Shown: positions 25,671 through 34,428, counted from the first letter of the stretch. The stretch is DNA of 64,000 nt from Thalassorhabdus alkalitolerans (GCF_042656585.1 NZ_JBHSPG010000023.1); one strand, 5' to 3'. The notes: generated from the letters alone by a model not told the origin. Numbers and translations: made by a program.

Positions 25671-26011
25671 TAATGTGGTTGGCATACGTAAAAGCGCTGT
25701 GGTCGTTAGGCGGAGGCAGGGTGTACATAGCGAGGTGGAATTTTAAGTTGGACCTTCGCCCCTTCGAAACGAGTCTCATAGAATAACTGGGGGGAACAAG
25801 GGGAAAAATTTATAAAACAATAGGAAGAAATAGGGAATTACTGTGTAAATACCATAAAAATGGTGAAAATCAAGAGAAGTTTTCCTGATATAGTAAGAAA
25901 AATAGTATACTAGAATGAAGAAACAATCCCATTTTTTTCATTTTAAACTTTTATGATTGTATGTCTTAAGATCTTTAGACTTGTTTTTTCACTTTACGGA
26001 GGTGAAGGTAA

Positions 26012-26662
26012 GTGGCAAAAGTGTTTTGGATAATAGCTCTATTTTTACTTATTCCCACAACAATTTTTGGGCAGGAAGAAACAACTCACACAGTAGCACC
26101 CGGGGATACAATGTGGAGTATTTCTCAGCAGCATGATGTAACGATAGAAGATATTTTGAAGGTCAACCCAGATATCGTTGATGCAGAGGTTATCTACGTG
26201 AAACAAGTGATTCAACTTCCATATCAAGAGAGTGCAGAAGAGTCCCCTACTTATGACGAATCACCGGAAGGAGGCCAAGGAGGCTTTGTCAAAGAAGTTA
26301 TTCGCTTGACTAACGAAGAGCGGGATCATCACGGACTGGAACCTTTGGAAGAATATGAAAAACTATCTAAAGTAGCCCACTTAAAGTCGGAGGATATGAG
26401 GAATGAAGGTTATTTCTCTCATAATAGCCCAACCTATGGAAGCCCTTTTGATATGATGATTTCTCAAGGAATCGATTTTCAAGGAGCAGGGGAAAACTTG
26501 GCTGCAGGACAAACCTCTCCAGAACAAGTAGTAGAAGAATGGATGGCTTCTCCTGGGCACCAAGATAATATCTTGCGCTCGGATTTCACACATATTGGAG
26601 TAGGGTACGTCGAAGGAGGAGCGAACGGGTCATACTGGACTCAAATGTTTGTGGCACAGTAA
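26012..26662 (+). CDS. LysM-CAP domain secreted protein
   Basis: 216 residues. Signal peptide to about residue 20 (ending TTIFGQ), LysM domain about residues 25-70 (HTVAPGDTMWSISQQHDVT...VNPDI), short linker, then a CAP/SCP-like domain (about residues 90-216; TNEERDHHGLEPL, YFSHNSPTYGSPFD, GENLAAGQTSPEQVV, GHQDNILRSDFTHIGVGY). It resembles B. subtilis YkwD and other spore- or wall-associated proteins. LysM should hold it on peptidoglycan; the CAP role in bacteria is unknown. GTG start after GGAGGTGAAGG. Confidence 0.9.
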   Translation: MAKVFWIIALFLLIPTTIFGQEETTHTVAPGDTMWSISQQHDVTIEDILKVNPDIVDAEVIYVKQVIQLPYQESAEESPTYDESPEGGQGGFVKEVIRLTNEERDHHGLEPLEEYEKLSKVAHLKSEDMRNEGYFSHNSPTYGSPFDMMISQGIDFQGAGENLAAGQTSPEQVVEEWMASPGHQDNILRSDFTHIGVGYVEGGANGSYWTQMFVAQ

Positions 26663-26866
26663 CGGCTCCTTTTTACAAAGGAAAGCCCGCTATTGAACTA
26701 ATGAGAAAAATGTATATTCCTTAATATATTATCTTGTGGTGGCCGGAGACCGTAGGATATCTTCATTATGAAATGTATATTGAATAAGGATATAACATAT
26801 ATAACGGTTACCGATTTCTGCCGCTTTGTTCCTGAGCGTCTTTCATCATCTATCATGGTAGTGACA

Positions 26867-26908
26867 AATAAAGGTAGGACGAAATGTTTATTTCGTCCTA
26901 CCTTTATT
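26867..26908. repeat. Perfect 19-base inverted repeat
   Basis: AATAAAGGTAGGACGAAAT, loop GTTT, perfect complement. It lies in a 472-base region (26663-27134) otherwise without a credible gene, about 200 bases after the LysM-CAP gene. It could be a distant terminator, since T residues follow, or the remnant of a small mobile element. Confidence 0.6.
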
Positions 26909-27134
26909 GTTTACCCGGCATGTTTACACGTTCCAGTGGCTCAAGTCCAGAACGGTGGAGGTTGTTGTGATAAAGGCAAGGGTGGCGTGGGACTCAGAAT
27001 CTGAGTGAACCATAAAACAGCTTTTTTCTTCGCAAACTCTACGATTGTTATAATAGTGTTACAACCAATACGGGTGTCAGGCACCATAATAAAAAATCAA
27101 ATTTTTGTAACAAATCTAGAGCCTATGTAAAGGC

Positions 27135-27365
27135 TCAATCATTTTTAGAATTTGAATTAGAAGTAACCTCTATGTTTGTCATATCTTTTCCATCAGGATC
27201 AATTAACTTGTTTTTATTCTTGGCAACTAGCTTCGCCCATTCCCCGACAACGAGATTTCCCCCTTGAGATTTTTCATATGCCTTGTGCTCCTCATGTACA
27301 GTGTTACCAAAGTTTATGGAGCTGTTATCACCCATATTGTTTACTCGGATATTTATTCTGCCCAT
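27135..27365 (-). CDS. Small asparagine-rich protein of unknown function
   Basis: 76 residues (MGRINIRVNNMGDNSSINFG...), rich in Asn, Lys and Gly, no cysteine, no membrane segment. AGGAGGGT lies just before ATG. The N-terminal strand pair and the GGNLVVGE turn look like small structural spore proteins, but I do not recognise a family. It ends near a short T-rich tail. Confidence 0.55.
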   Translation of the reverse strand: MGRINIRVNNMGDNSSINFGNTVHEEHKAYEKSQGGNLVVGEWAKLVAKNKNKLIDPDGKDMTNIEVTSNSNSKND

Positions 27366-27629
27366 ATATAACCCTCCTGGCTATTCTCTTGTTTTTTTAT
27401 TATATGATCATTTTTAAAAAAGGAGTGGTTTTCTTTCCTGGGAAAGGTGCGTAATTGATAGTAGTAAATATTGGCCGCAAAGAAAGCATAAGATTATCCT
27501 TCAGACAAAACGGGACGAGGTAACAGTTACACCTTTTTAAATTTATTTCTGTCTTGGAGTGAGTAAGAATAAGCGGTTTAGTTATGCAAAAGATAAAGAG
27601 AAAGAGAAAGAGAAAGGGTGAAAAGCAGG

Positions 27630-27908
27630 ATGGAAAAACAGGATATTCTACAGTTGTTAAATGGCTCACATACAAAAGAGGAGGTTGATCAATTTGTTAT
27701 TTCAAACCAACAAGATTCAATCAAAGCTAAGGAGGCTCTTTTGTATCAAATAAATAAAATACAAAGTGAAATTGCAGATCGTGAGGCTTTTCTATCAAAT
27801 GACGCCTTTGTGTTATTGGATGGAGAAGAAATGCATGAGTGGCTGAGGACTAAAGATGAAGAGTTGAATTTTTTAACTACGGTTTATTCCAGGTTTAAAG
27901 AACTTTAA
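27630..27908 (+). CDS. Small helical protein of unknown function
   Basis: 92 residues, predicted helical (MEKQDILQLLNGSHTKEEVD...). No family recognised. Two starts compete: GTG 27618 with AGAGAAAGGG upstream and ATG 27630 with a weak GCAGGA. The upstream sequence holds a short AGAAAG repeat run. The following thioesterase remnant is on the other strand. Confidence 0.5.
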   Translation: MEKQDILQLLNGSHTKEEVDQFVISNQQDSIKAKEALLYQINKIQSEIADREAFLSNDAFVLLDGEEMHEWLRTKDEELNFLTTVYSRFKEL

Positions 27909-27924
27909 AAGCTTTAACAGGGCT

Positions 27925-28110
27925 CTATCGGTGAGCGGTGACACCAGATGATTTGGCAACAAGATCATGTTTATCGTCATAAATAAGGCAATTGGTGTGG
28001 CTGAGTGATCTTCCCTTCTTGAGCAAACGCGCAGCTGCAAGCAGGTATGTACCTTTCCCCCCTTTTATAAATAATGCCTTTGCTGACTTACATCAATAAA
28101 CCAGCACACC
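27925..28110 (-). pseudogene. Remnant of a PaaI-like thioesterase
   Basis: Read on the minus strand, KALFIKGGKGTYLLAAAR, then LLKKGRSLSHTNCLIYDD and KHDLVAKSSGVTAHR up to a TAG resemble the second half of a hotdog-fold PaaI-type thioesterase. Upstream, IDVS-like residues appear in a shifted frame, and no start codon or intact first half exists. The gene was therefore truncated and frameshifted; only the C-terminal half is legible. Confidence 0.6.
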
Positions 28111-28181
28111 CATTTTCAGTGAATAGGGCTGCACTGGGGAGATAAACTAATTTCAAGACTAGAAGAAAAGAGGGCAGATCT

Positions 28182-29054
28182 ATGAAAAAGAATATCATTT
28201 TTATCCTGCTTTTTTTTGTATTAACTTGTTCGTGTGTTGGATTTTTAGCTGGTGAAGGCTTGGCACAGGAAAATACACCGGCACAAAATGGAGAGGTGCA
28301 GTGGTGGTGGAAAAAGGATAAAGCAAGGGATTCTGAGCAAGGTATCCCTGAGCTTAAAGGTGGCAGTGAAGCAGATCAGCGTGTTCAGGAGCCTTTGGGA
28401 CTTGATGAGCTGCAGGCCCGTTATCCAGATACAGTATTTTTACATGGACCAACCACAGAAAACAGAGTTGCTTTAACGTTTGATGATGGCCCGGATCCAA
28501 GGTTTACTCCAGAAGTTCTCGATGTATTAGCTGAATATAATGTACCGGCAACCTTTTTCTTAATGGGTGCAAGAGCAGAAGAATCACCTGAGCTTGCAAG
28601 ACGAATTACAGAAGAAGGCCATGTTGTGGGAAATCACACATTTTGGCATCCGGACCTAGTGGAAGAAGGCGATATCGAAACACTGGTTAATGAAGTGACA
28701 CGGACAGAAGATACGTTGGCGAACATTATTGACTACCGGACAACGCTATTTCGCCCTCCATACGGATTTTTGTATGATGAATTAGTTGAAGAACTGCAGG
28801 AGCTGGAATACTCTGTCATTGCCTGGTCCGTTGATTCTTTAGACTGGCAGAACATTGGCCCTCAGGAAATTGCCCAGAATGTTTTTGAAGACATCCATCC
28901 TGGAGCGATTATTTTGATGCATGACGGCGCTCCGGCAGAAGAGGATAGAACAGAAACCATTGAGTCTCTTCGTGAAATCATCCCTGTTTTACAAGAGCAA
29001 GGTTATGAGTTCGTTACCGTCCCGGACTTATTAAATATTCCATACCAAAGATAA
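28182..29054 (+). CDS. Polysaccharide deacetylase (NodB family)
   Basis: 290 residues. Hydrophobic N terminus with a cysteine-containing stretch (LTCSCVGFLAGEGLA; signal peptide, lipobox doubtful). From about residue 100 the NodB domain: motif 1 LTFDDGPDP (metal Asp), motif 2 GNHTFWHPDL (metal His), motif 3 RPPYGF, motif 4 VDSLDW and motif 5 ILMHDG. These are the catalytic residues of CE4 deacetylases that remove acetyl groups from peptidoglycan or chitin-like sugars. It acts outside the membrane. Convergent to the first ATP-grasp gene, with a shared terminator. Confidence 0.9.
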   Translation: MKKNIIFILLFFVLTCSCVGFLAGEGLAQENTPAQNGEVQWWWKKDKARDSEQGIPELKGGSEADQRVQEPLGLDELQARYPDTVFLHGPTTENRVALTFDDGPDPRFTPEVLDVLAEYNVPATFFLMGARAEESPELARRITEEGHVVGNHTFWHPDLVEEGDIETLVNEVTRTEDTLANIIDYRTTLFRPPYGFLYDELVEELQELEYSVIAWSVDSLDWQNIGPQEIAQNVFEDIHPGAIILMHDGAPAEEDRTETIESLREIIPVLQEQGYEFVTVPDLLNIPYQR

Positions 29055-29069
29055 TCTTTGTTGTATGAA

Positions 29070-29120
29070 GAAGCAGAGTTTCCTCCACTGATAAAATGGA
29101 GGTTATACTCTGCTTTTTTT
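29070..29120. terminator. Shared terminator of convergent genes
   Basis: AAGCAGAGT...CCTCCA loop TGGAGG...ACTCTGCTT with T run on the plus strand and A/T-rich flank on the minus strand. Confidence 0.85.
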
Positions 29121-29867
29121 ATATTGCCTCCATTTCTGTTTATATGCTTTTATTCTTTTATAAATTTTAGGATTATTCAATAAACGAAATAGAGAAGTAT
29201 TTGGTTTTAAATTCGCTTCTATAATCCATATATTCCCTTTCTTATCTACTCCTATATCTAATCCAATAGCTGAGTAGTTTTTAGTGGAATAGGAAAAAAG
29301 TTGTTCAACAGTTCTGAGAGAAACACGGTTAATTTCAGAGGTTGTTTTATTTGGTGTTTTCTTTTTTATATTAGAACGCATGATTGCTTCTTTTACAGGA
29401 AGTACTTTTGTGGCAGAATTAGTAATCACGTACCCTGGAGAGGCAATCTTTGCGGCTTTACCTGTGATCGTCCAAATCGTCCAGTCTGTAGTTGCACTTC
29501 GTTGCAGCATGACACGAATATCAATTGGCTGTTTGTTAATCTTAGCTAAAGGAATATATTGTTGAATGATATATTTTTCTTTACCGATTTTCTCAATTAA
29601 GGCTTTATGCATCTGATATTTAGTAGGAAGAACTGCATAGTAATCTTCGAATTCCAGCTTGTACTTGCCCTTGGGCAGCATAGATAATTTGATGACTCCA
29701 TATCCTAACCTTCCGTGAATTGGTTTTATGATTACTTTTTGGTATCTATTCAAAAAAGTTTCTACATTTTGTTTGGAAAAAAGTCTAGTTTTAGGGAGGT
29801 ATGGACGCAGTTCTTTGTTCTCTTTTAATACACGATAAATGTCCCACTTACTTCTCGTAACCTTCAT
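29103..29867 (-). CDS. YheC/YheD-like ATP-grasp protein 1
   Basis: 254 residues of the YheC/YheD family (ATP-grasp proteins linked to spores in Bacillus). KWDIYRVLKENKELRPYLPKT begins the family domain; VIIKPIHGRLGYGVIKL is the ATP-binding lysine strand; YIIQQYIPLAKINKQPIDIRVMLQR and IGLDIGVDKKGNIWIIEANLKPN are the metal-binding acidic strands. B. subtilis YheC and YheD are 363 and 453 residues, so this is a minimal form. The tail is strongly basic (YKQKWRQYKKSRV). ATP-grasp enzymes join carboxylates to amines or similar groups; substrate unknown. Two lysine-rich peptide genes lie upstream on the same strand. Confidence 0.85.
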   Translation of the reverse strand: MKVTRSKWDIYRVLKENKELRPYLPKTRLFSKQNVETFLNRYQKVIIKPIHGRLGYGVIKLSMLPKGKYKLEFEDYYAVLPTKYQMHKALIEKIGKEKYIIQQYIPLAKINKQPIDIRVMLQRSATTDWTIWTITGKAAKIASPGYVITNSATKVLPVKEAIMRSNIKKKTPNKTTSEINRVSLRTVEQLFSYSTKNYSAIGLDIGVDKKGNIWIIEANLKPNTSLFRLLNNPKIYKRIKAYKQKWRQYKKSRV

Positions 29868-29968
29868 ATGTGAGTAACCTCTCTTTCAAGAATTATCCCT
29901 TTTGGATTTCTACCGTGGAAAACATTATAAAATAGCAACTAATTTTTAATATAACAGCAGACAGAGAA

Positions 29969-29999
29969 GACTCCTAACCCCATTGGGTCAGGAGTCCTG
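29969..29999 (-). terminator. Terminator of lysine-rich peptide 1
   Basis: GACTCCT...GGG/CCC...AGGAGTC stem with T-rich tail on the minus strand, 13 bases after the peptide stop. It separates the peptide from the ATP-grasp gene downstream. Confidence 0.75.
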
Positions 30000-30011
30000 T
30001 GGATTTACACA

Positions 30012-30110
30012 CTATTTGGAATGCTTTCTTTTAAAAAAGTTTCTTAAATAAACTTTTTTCATGCCTCTTTTTGCATGCTTTTTCATGTTTTTACCTTTAC
30101 GAAGTCCCAT
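30012..30110 (-). CDS. Lysine/arginine-rich peptide 1 (32 aa)
   Basis: 32 residues starting MGLRKGKNMKKHAKRGMKKV and ending in RKHSK. No acidic residue; about half are Lys, Arg or His. AAAGGAGGTGA stands at ideal distance from ATG. A terminator follows. The first seven residues are identical to peptide 2, and the promoter regions of both are similar. It lies beside three ATP-grasp genes. It could be a basic spore-coat peptide, or a substrate of the ATP-grasp enzymes; both are inference. Too small for standard gene prediction. Confidence 0.6.
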   Translation of the reverse strand: MGLRKGKNMKKHAKRGMKKVYLRNFFKRKHSK

Positions 30111-30140
30111 TTGACTCACCTCCTTTCTTGTTATCTACAA

Positions 30141-30150
30141 ATAGTTAATG
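30141..30150 (-). promoter_or_regulatory. -10-like motif of peptide 1
   Basis: Minus-strand CATTAACTAT, 31 bases before the start codon. The paralogous gene has CATTTACTAT at the same distance. Both fit the sigma-K/sigma-E-like pattern CATANNNTA with one mismatch. Confidence 0.35.
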
Positions 30151-30338
30151 ATTTTTGAGAGGGAAATGATCCGGCTAAATGTTTATTCTATAAAAATTGG
30201 TTGTTTATATTGCTATCCTTTCTTTTTTATAAAAGACTGCTAGGTTTGAAAATTGAGTGGTCAGAGTGCACAAAGTTAGTAAGCTGTAATAAAAGGTAGA
30301 AGGGCAAATGGCTCATATCCTCTCAGTTATAAGGCTTT

Positions 30339-30377
30339 TTACTTTTTCTTTTTCTTTTTACCTTTGCGAAGTCCCAT
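30339..30377 (-). CDS. Lysine-rich peptide 2 (12 aa)
   Basis: Twelve residues, MGLRKGKKKKKK, then TAA. Despite the size it has a strong ribosome binding site (AAGGGAGGTGA) and an upstream region similar to peptide 1 (CCGGCTAAA...TTATTTATATT block plus CATTTACTAT). Seven of the residues equal those of peptide 1. Possible truncated duplicate, or a real micropeptide. Expression must be shown. Confidence 0.45.
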   Translation of the reverse strand: MGLRKGKKKKKK

Positions 30378-30405
30378 GAAATTCACCTCCCTTGGAAGTT
30401 CTAAC

Positions 30406-30415
30406 ATAGTAAATG
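30406..30415 (-). promoter_or_regulatory. -10-like motif of peptide 2
   Basis: Minus-strand CATTTACTAT, 29 bases before the start codon; see the equal motif at 30141. Confidence 0.35.
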
Positions 30416-30673
30416 AAAGGCAAACAAGATTTGAACCGGCTAAACGCTTACTTTGATAAAAATAGTTATTTATATTCTGTTTAATAGCTGATCTGTTGGA
30501 AGATTACTGAGAATAGTGGGGATGGGTCAGGTTCAGCGGAGTTTTACTGGTGGCAGTAAAGAGAAAGGTAAAATGAATCAAATACCTTGTTCAAATACCC
30601 TGCCTTTTCACTCTTCTTACCAATACACTAAAAAAGGACATGTAAGGAGAGCTATAGAAAGGACGGGTAAGCA

Positions 30674-31402
30674 TTGAAGAAAATAAGGGGGAGAAATAAA
30701 TGGGAATTGTATTTGGCTCTGAAAAAAACAAAGCAGGTGAGACCCTATCTAGTATTTACAAAACGTTGGAACAGAAATAATTTTCAAAACATGTTATCCA
30801 AATATAAGCAAATAGTTATAAAGCCCAATGATGGTTTGCAAGCTCGAAATATATATTTTGTTACAGAATATAAAAAGAAGATTGTGGTCCAGTTGTACAG
30901 GAAGAAACGCTATTTTTCTACCAGTGACCTTGTTTATGAGTTCATGAGAAAAAGAATAGGCAAAAGGCCTTACATTATTCAAAAAAGGATTAACTTAGCA
31001 AAGATTCATAAAAGACCTATTGATGTGAGGGTAATCATCCAAAGAAATACCCTTCGTTCTCCGTGGGTAGCGACAGCTTATAAAGTAAGAGTCGCTGGTG
31101 CCGGGAGAAAAGTAACAAATGCCAGTAAAGGCGGAAGTGTTTTCACTTTTAAAGAAGCTATGCAAAGGAGCAGCTTTCCTGACTATATGCATGAAGATCT
31201 TTTAAGGAAATTGAAACAAGTATCCATAAGGTCAGCTGAATCCCTGAACTCGTATTATCCTAAAAAAAGAATCTATGGCATTGATATTGGCATTAAAGAA
31301 GATGGTTCACTCCATATCTTTGAAATTAACCGTAATCCTTCTTTCAAAGGGTTTTCTCCAGGTCAATCAAGAAGAATGAAAAGATTTAAACAAAAGAAAT
31401 AA
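30674..31402 (+). CDS. YheC/YheD-like ATP-grasp protein 2
   Basis: 242 residues, paralogue of the first protein. RGRNKWELYLALKKTKQVRPYL, IVIKPNDGLQARNIYFV, YIIQKRINLAKIHKRPIDVRVIIQR and IYGIDIGIKEDGSLHIFEINRNP carry the ATP-binding lysine and metal ligands. Net charge is strongly positive. TTG 30674 follows AAAGGACGGG; no ATG is in a better place. It is directly followed by the third paralogue, 24 bases after the stop, so both form an operon. Confidence 0.85.
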   Translation: MKKIRGRNKWELYLALKKTKQVRPYLVFTKRWNRNNFQNMLSKYKQIVIKPNDGLQARNIYFVTEYKKKIVVQLYRKKRYFSTSDLVYEFMRKRIGKRPYIIQKRINLAKIHKRPIDVRVIIQRNTLRSPWVATAYKVRVAGAGRKVTNASKGGSVFTFKEAMQRSSFPDYMHEDLLRKLKQVSIRSAESLNSYYPKKRIYGIDIGIKEDGSLHIFEINRNPSFKGFSPGQSRRMKRFKQKK

Positions 31403-31426
31403 GTGAAAGGAAGGGTTGGTAACAAT

Positions 31427-32176
31427 ATGGCCGTTCGTTTAAAAGGGAGAAATAAATATAAAATGTATAGAGCAATGAGAAAAAATAAAAGCCTTCGCTC
31501 TTCTCTTCCTGAAACCAGAATGTTTAATTCGAAAAATTTTCAGCATATGGTAAAAAAGTACAAAACTGTTGTCATTAAACCTAACAATGGAAAGCAAGGA
31601 AAAAGAATATATTTTGTGACCAACCGTAACGGAAAGTATTATGTTCATTTAAATAAAAAATATAAAGTCTTTTCAAGTAGAAACTCCACGTACCGATATA
31701 TCCGGAAAGCATCAAAGAAAAAAAGGTTCATCATCCAGCAGGAAATAAGTCTAGCTAAAATAAAAAAACGCCGTTTTGATTTTCGAATTATTGTCCAAAG
31801 AAAATGCAGAAAGGATCCCTGGGTCGTTAACGGAATAATTGTGCGCCAGGCCGGCCGTGGGTTTAAAGTTACCAATAGAAAAAACAATGGGAGGGTTCTG
31901 TCAGTTGATAGGGCTCTTTCTCAGATAAATATAAAAAACAAAAGCGCAAAAATTATGGAGGTTAAACGTCTTTCTCTCGAAGCGGCTAAGACGTTAGGGA
32001 CCTCTTTTCCCGGTCAAAGAATTTTTGGGGTCGATATTGGCATGGATCCAAAAGATAACCTTTATATCTTTGAATTGAATCGCTGGCCTTTATTAGGGGG
32101 CTTTCGAAGCTTAAAAGATAAAACGCAATATAAACGGATTATGTATTTTAAAAGAGTGAGCCGGAAAAAGAAATAA
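31427..32176 (+). CDS. YheC/YheD-like ATP-grasp protein 3
   Basis: 249 residues, paralogue of proteins 1 and 2: KGRNKYKMYRAMRKNKSLRS, VVIKPNNGKQGKRIYFV, FIIQQEISLAKIKKRRFDFR and FGVDIGMDPKDNLYIFELNRWP. Very basic, with RVSRKKK at the C terminus. ATG 31427 is chosen because AAAGGAAGGG lies upstream and alignment with the paralogues begins there; an in-frame GTG at 31403 is less likely. In the C-terminal acidic strand, FELNR replaces the FEINR of its neighbour. Confidence 0.85.
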   Translation: MAVRLKGRNKYKMYRAMRKNKSLRSSLPETRMFNSKNFQHMVKKYKTVVIKPNNGKQGKRIYFVTNRNGKYYVHLNKKYKVFSSRNSTYRYIRKASKKKRFIIQQEISLAKIKKRRFDFRIIVQRKCRKDPWVVNGIIVRQAGRGFKVTNRKNNGRVLSVDRALSQINIKNKSAKIMEVKRLSLEAAKTLGTSFPGQRIFGVDIGMDPKDNLYIFELNRWPLLGGFRSLKDKTQYKRIMYFKRVSRKKK

Positions 32177-32250
32177 GGGAAGGGAAGAAATAGTTCTTGA
32201 TGTAATAAATCTAGAAATTAAGCCCTTACATGAAATGGAGGGAGGATTTA

Positions 32251-32282
32251 AGCCGCTGCCTTAATTCAGTGGCTCTTTTTTT
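32251..32282 (+). terminator. Terminator of the ATP-grasp operon
   Basis: AGCCGCTG/CAGTGGCT stem (one G-T pair) and T run. Confidence 0.85.
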
Positions 32283-32345
32283 GTTTTAAAAAGGGTCAAG
32301 CCAAGGGTAAAGAAAATTAAACTATGAAGACATCGGGAGGAATTT

Positions 32346-34418
32346 ATGAATACAAACAGCGAAAACAAAACACCGAATCGCCTGATCCATGAGAAATCCC
32401 CTTATTTACAGCAGCATGCCTACAATCCTGTGGACTGGTATCCGTGGGGCGAGGAAGCTTTTGAAAAAGCAAAGAAAGAAAACAAACCAGTATTCTTAAG
32501 TATAGGATATTCAACGTGCCATTGGTGTCATGTTATGGAGCGTGAGAGTTTTGAAGATGAAGCGTTGGCAGCACTGTTAAATGATCATTTTATCTCAATT
32601 AAGGTGGATCGTGAAGAACGACCCGACCTTGATTCAATATACATGAGTGTATGTCAATCCATGGCAGGACGTGGAGGCTGGCCGCTAAATGTCTTTTTGA
32701 ATCCAGATCAGACACCTTTTTACGCAGGTACTTATTTCCCCAAAGAATCAAGGTACGGACGGCCAGGATTCATTGATGTCATTACACAGCTTTCGGATAT
32801 CTTCAAAAACAATCCTGGAAAAGTGAATCGAATCGGGAAACAGGCAGTAGAAGCCCTTCAAAAAAACCAGGAAATCCTTCGCAAAGCAACAGTTCCAGAA
32901 AGTGTTATTCATAATGCTTACAGGCAGCTAGAAAGCAAGTATGATCCTGTAAATGGCGGGTTTTCAGCTCCTCCTAAGTTTCCATCTCCACAGAACTTCT
33001 TATATTTACTAATGTATTACAAACAATCAGGAGAGAAAAAAGCCCTTGAAATGACAGAAAAATCTTTAGAAAACATATATAGAGGGGGCATTCATGATCT
33101 CTTAGGTGGAGGATTTGCCCGTTACTCTGTTGATGAAAAATGGCTTGTCCCACATTTTGAGAAAATGCTTTACGATAATGCTCTTCTTGCCTCTGCTTAT
33201 GTTGAAACATGGCAATTGAATAAAAAAGAGCTTTACAAAGAAGCTGCCGAGGATATTTTTTCTTATGTCCTAAGGGACATGAAAGGAGCAGAAGGAGCGT
33301 TTCATTCGGCAGAAGATGCAGATTCTGAAGGAATGGAAGGAAAATTTTACGTCTGGACGCCAAAGGAAGTGAAAGACGTACTGGGGGAGGAAGAGGGGAA
33401 ACTGTTTTGTAAAGCATATGATATAACAGAGGAAGGGAATTTTGAAGGGAAGTCGATTCCTAACAGTCTTCGCTTCGATCCTCAGTATCTATCAGATGAA
33501 TATAACATCAGTAAAGAGGAAGTAAATGAAAGACTGAATATAGCTCGAAAAACTCTCTTTGAACACCGGAATAAAAGAGTGCGTCCCCACAAAGATGATA
33601 AGATACTGACCTCCTGGAACGGTCTGATGATTGCAGCCTTGGCGAAAGCTGGACGTGCTTTTGGAGAAAGTAAATATACAAAGTCAGCTCAGGAAGCTGC
33701 TGTCTTTCTTGATGAGAATTTATTTGAAGATGGTCGTCTGAAGGTTCGCTATAAAGACGGCGAGACAGCTAATCTTGGTTTTATCGAAGACTACGCTAAT
33801 CTACTATGGGGGTATATTGAACTGTATGAATCAACCCAGCAGCTTCAATGGCTGGCCAAAAGCAAACAGCTTGCGGATGATATGATTGAATTATTCTGGG
33901 ATGCTGAAAACGGTGGTTTTTTCTTTTATGGTAAAGACCAGGAACAGCTTCTTGTAAACCCTAAAGAAATGTATGATGGAGCAATGCCGGCAGGTGGAAG
34001 CGTAGCTGCAGTACAATTCCTCAGGCTTGCCAGACTGACCGGGGAAACAACTTACGAGAAAATTGTAAGTGAGCTTCAGGAAAGTTTCGCCCCATCCCTG
34101 GCAAGGTACCCAGCCGGTCATGCTTACTTTATGATAAGCGTTCTCCTTCCTAGGATGCCCATGAAGGAAATAGTACTTTTTACCGGGGAAAGAAAAGAGG
34201 ACTATGAGCCATTAATTAAAGAGCTTCAGCAAAATTATCATCCTGAATCTACCTTTCATATCGTAGGACAAAAAGAGCCCTTAGGGGAAGTGGTCCCCTT
34301 TATTCGGGATTTTGAACCTGACAATGAAAAGCCCACGTTGTATGTTTGTGAAGACTTTGTCTGTAAACAACCAATAACTTCTGTGGAAGAAGGAATCAAG
34401 ATGATTACCAAAGATTAA
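32346..34418 (+). CDS. yyaL: YyaL-type thioredoxin-domain protein
   Basis: 690 residues, full length for the YyaL/SPATA20 family. N-terminal DUF255 thioredoxin-like domain with NRLIHEKSPYLQQHAYNPVDWY and the CHWCHVMERESF motif (Cys-x-x-Cys), then GGWPLNVFL; the second part is an (alpha/alpha)6 barrel like N-acylglucosamine 2-epimerases (DDKILTSWNGLMIAALAKAGR, YDGAMPAGGSVAA). The function is unknown; a redox or sugar role has been proposed from fold. GGGAGGAATTT precedes ATG. Confidence 0.93.
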   Translation: MNTNSENKTPNRLIHEKSPYLQQHAYNPVDWYPWGEEAFEKAKKENKPVFLSIGYSTCHWCHVMERESFEDEALAALLNDHFISIKVDREERPDLDSIYMSVCQSMAGRGGWPLNVFLNPDQTPFYAGTYFPKESRYGRPGFIDVITQLSDIFKNNPGKVNRIGKQAVEALQKNQEILRKATVPESVIHNAYRQLESKYDPVNGGFSAPPKFPSPQNFLYLLMYYKQSGEKKALEMTEKSLENIYRGGIHDLLGGGFARYSVDEKWLVPHFEKMLYDNALLASAYVETWQLNKKELYKEAAEDIFSYVLRDMKGAEGAFHSAEDADSEGMEGKFYVWTPKEVKDVLGEEEGKLFCKAYDITEEGNFEGKSIPNSLRFDPQYLSDEYNISKEEVNERLNIARKTLFEHRNKRVRPHKDDKILTSWNGLMIAALAKAGRAFGESKYTKSAQEAAVFLDENLFEDGRLKVRYKDGETANLGFIEDYANLLWGYIELYESTQQLQWLAKSKQLADDMIELFWDAENGGFFFYGKDQEQLLVNPKEMYDGAMPAGGSVAAVQFLRLARLTGETTYEKIVSELQESFAPSLARYPAGHAYFMISVLLPRMPMKEIVLFTGERKEDYEPLIKELQQNYHPESTFHIVGQKEPLGEVVPFIRDFEPDNEKPTLYVCEDFVCKQPITSVEEGIKMITKD

Positions 34419-34428
34419 TTTGGTATTT

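Noticed and set aside
27576..27620. AGAAAG repeat run as a tandem-repeat locus
   Set aside because: Only a few short, imperfect units; better explained as purine-rich leader.
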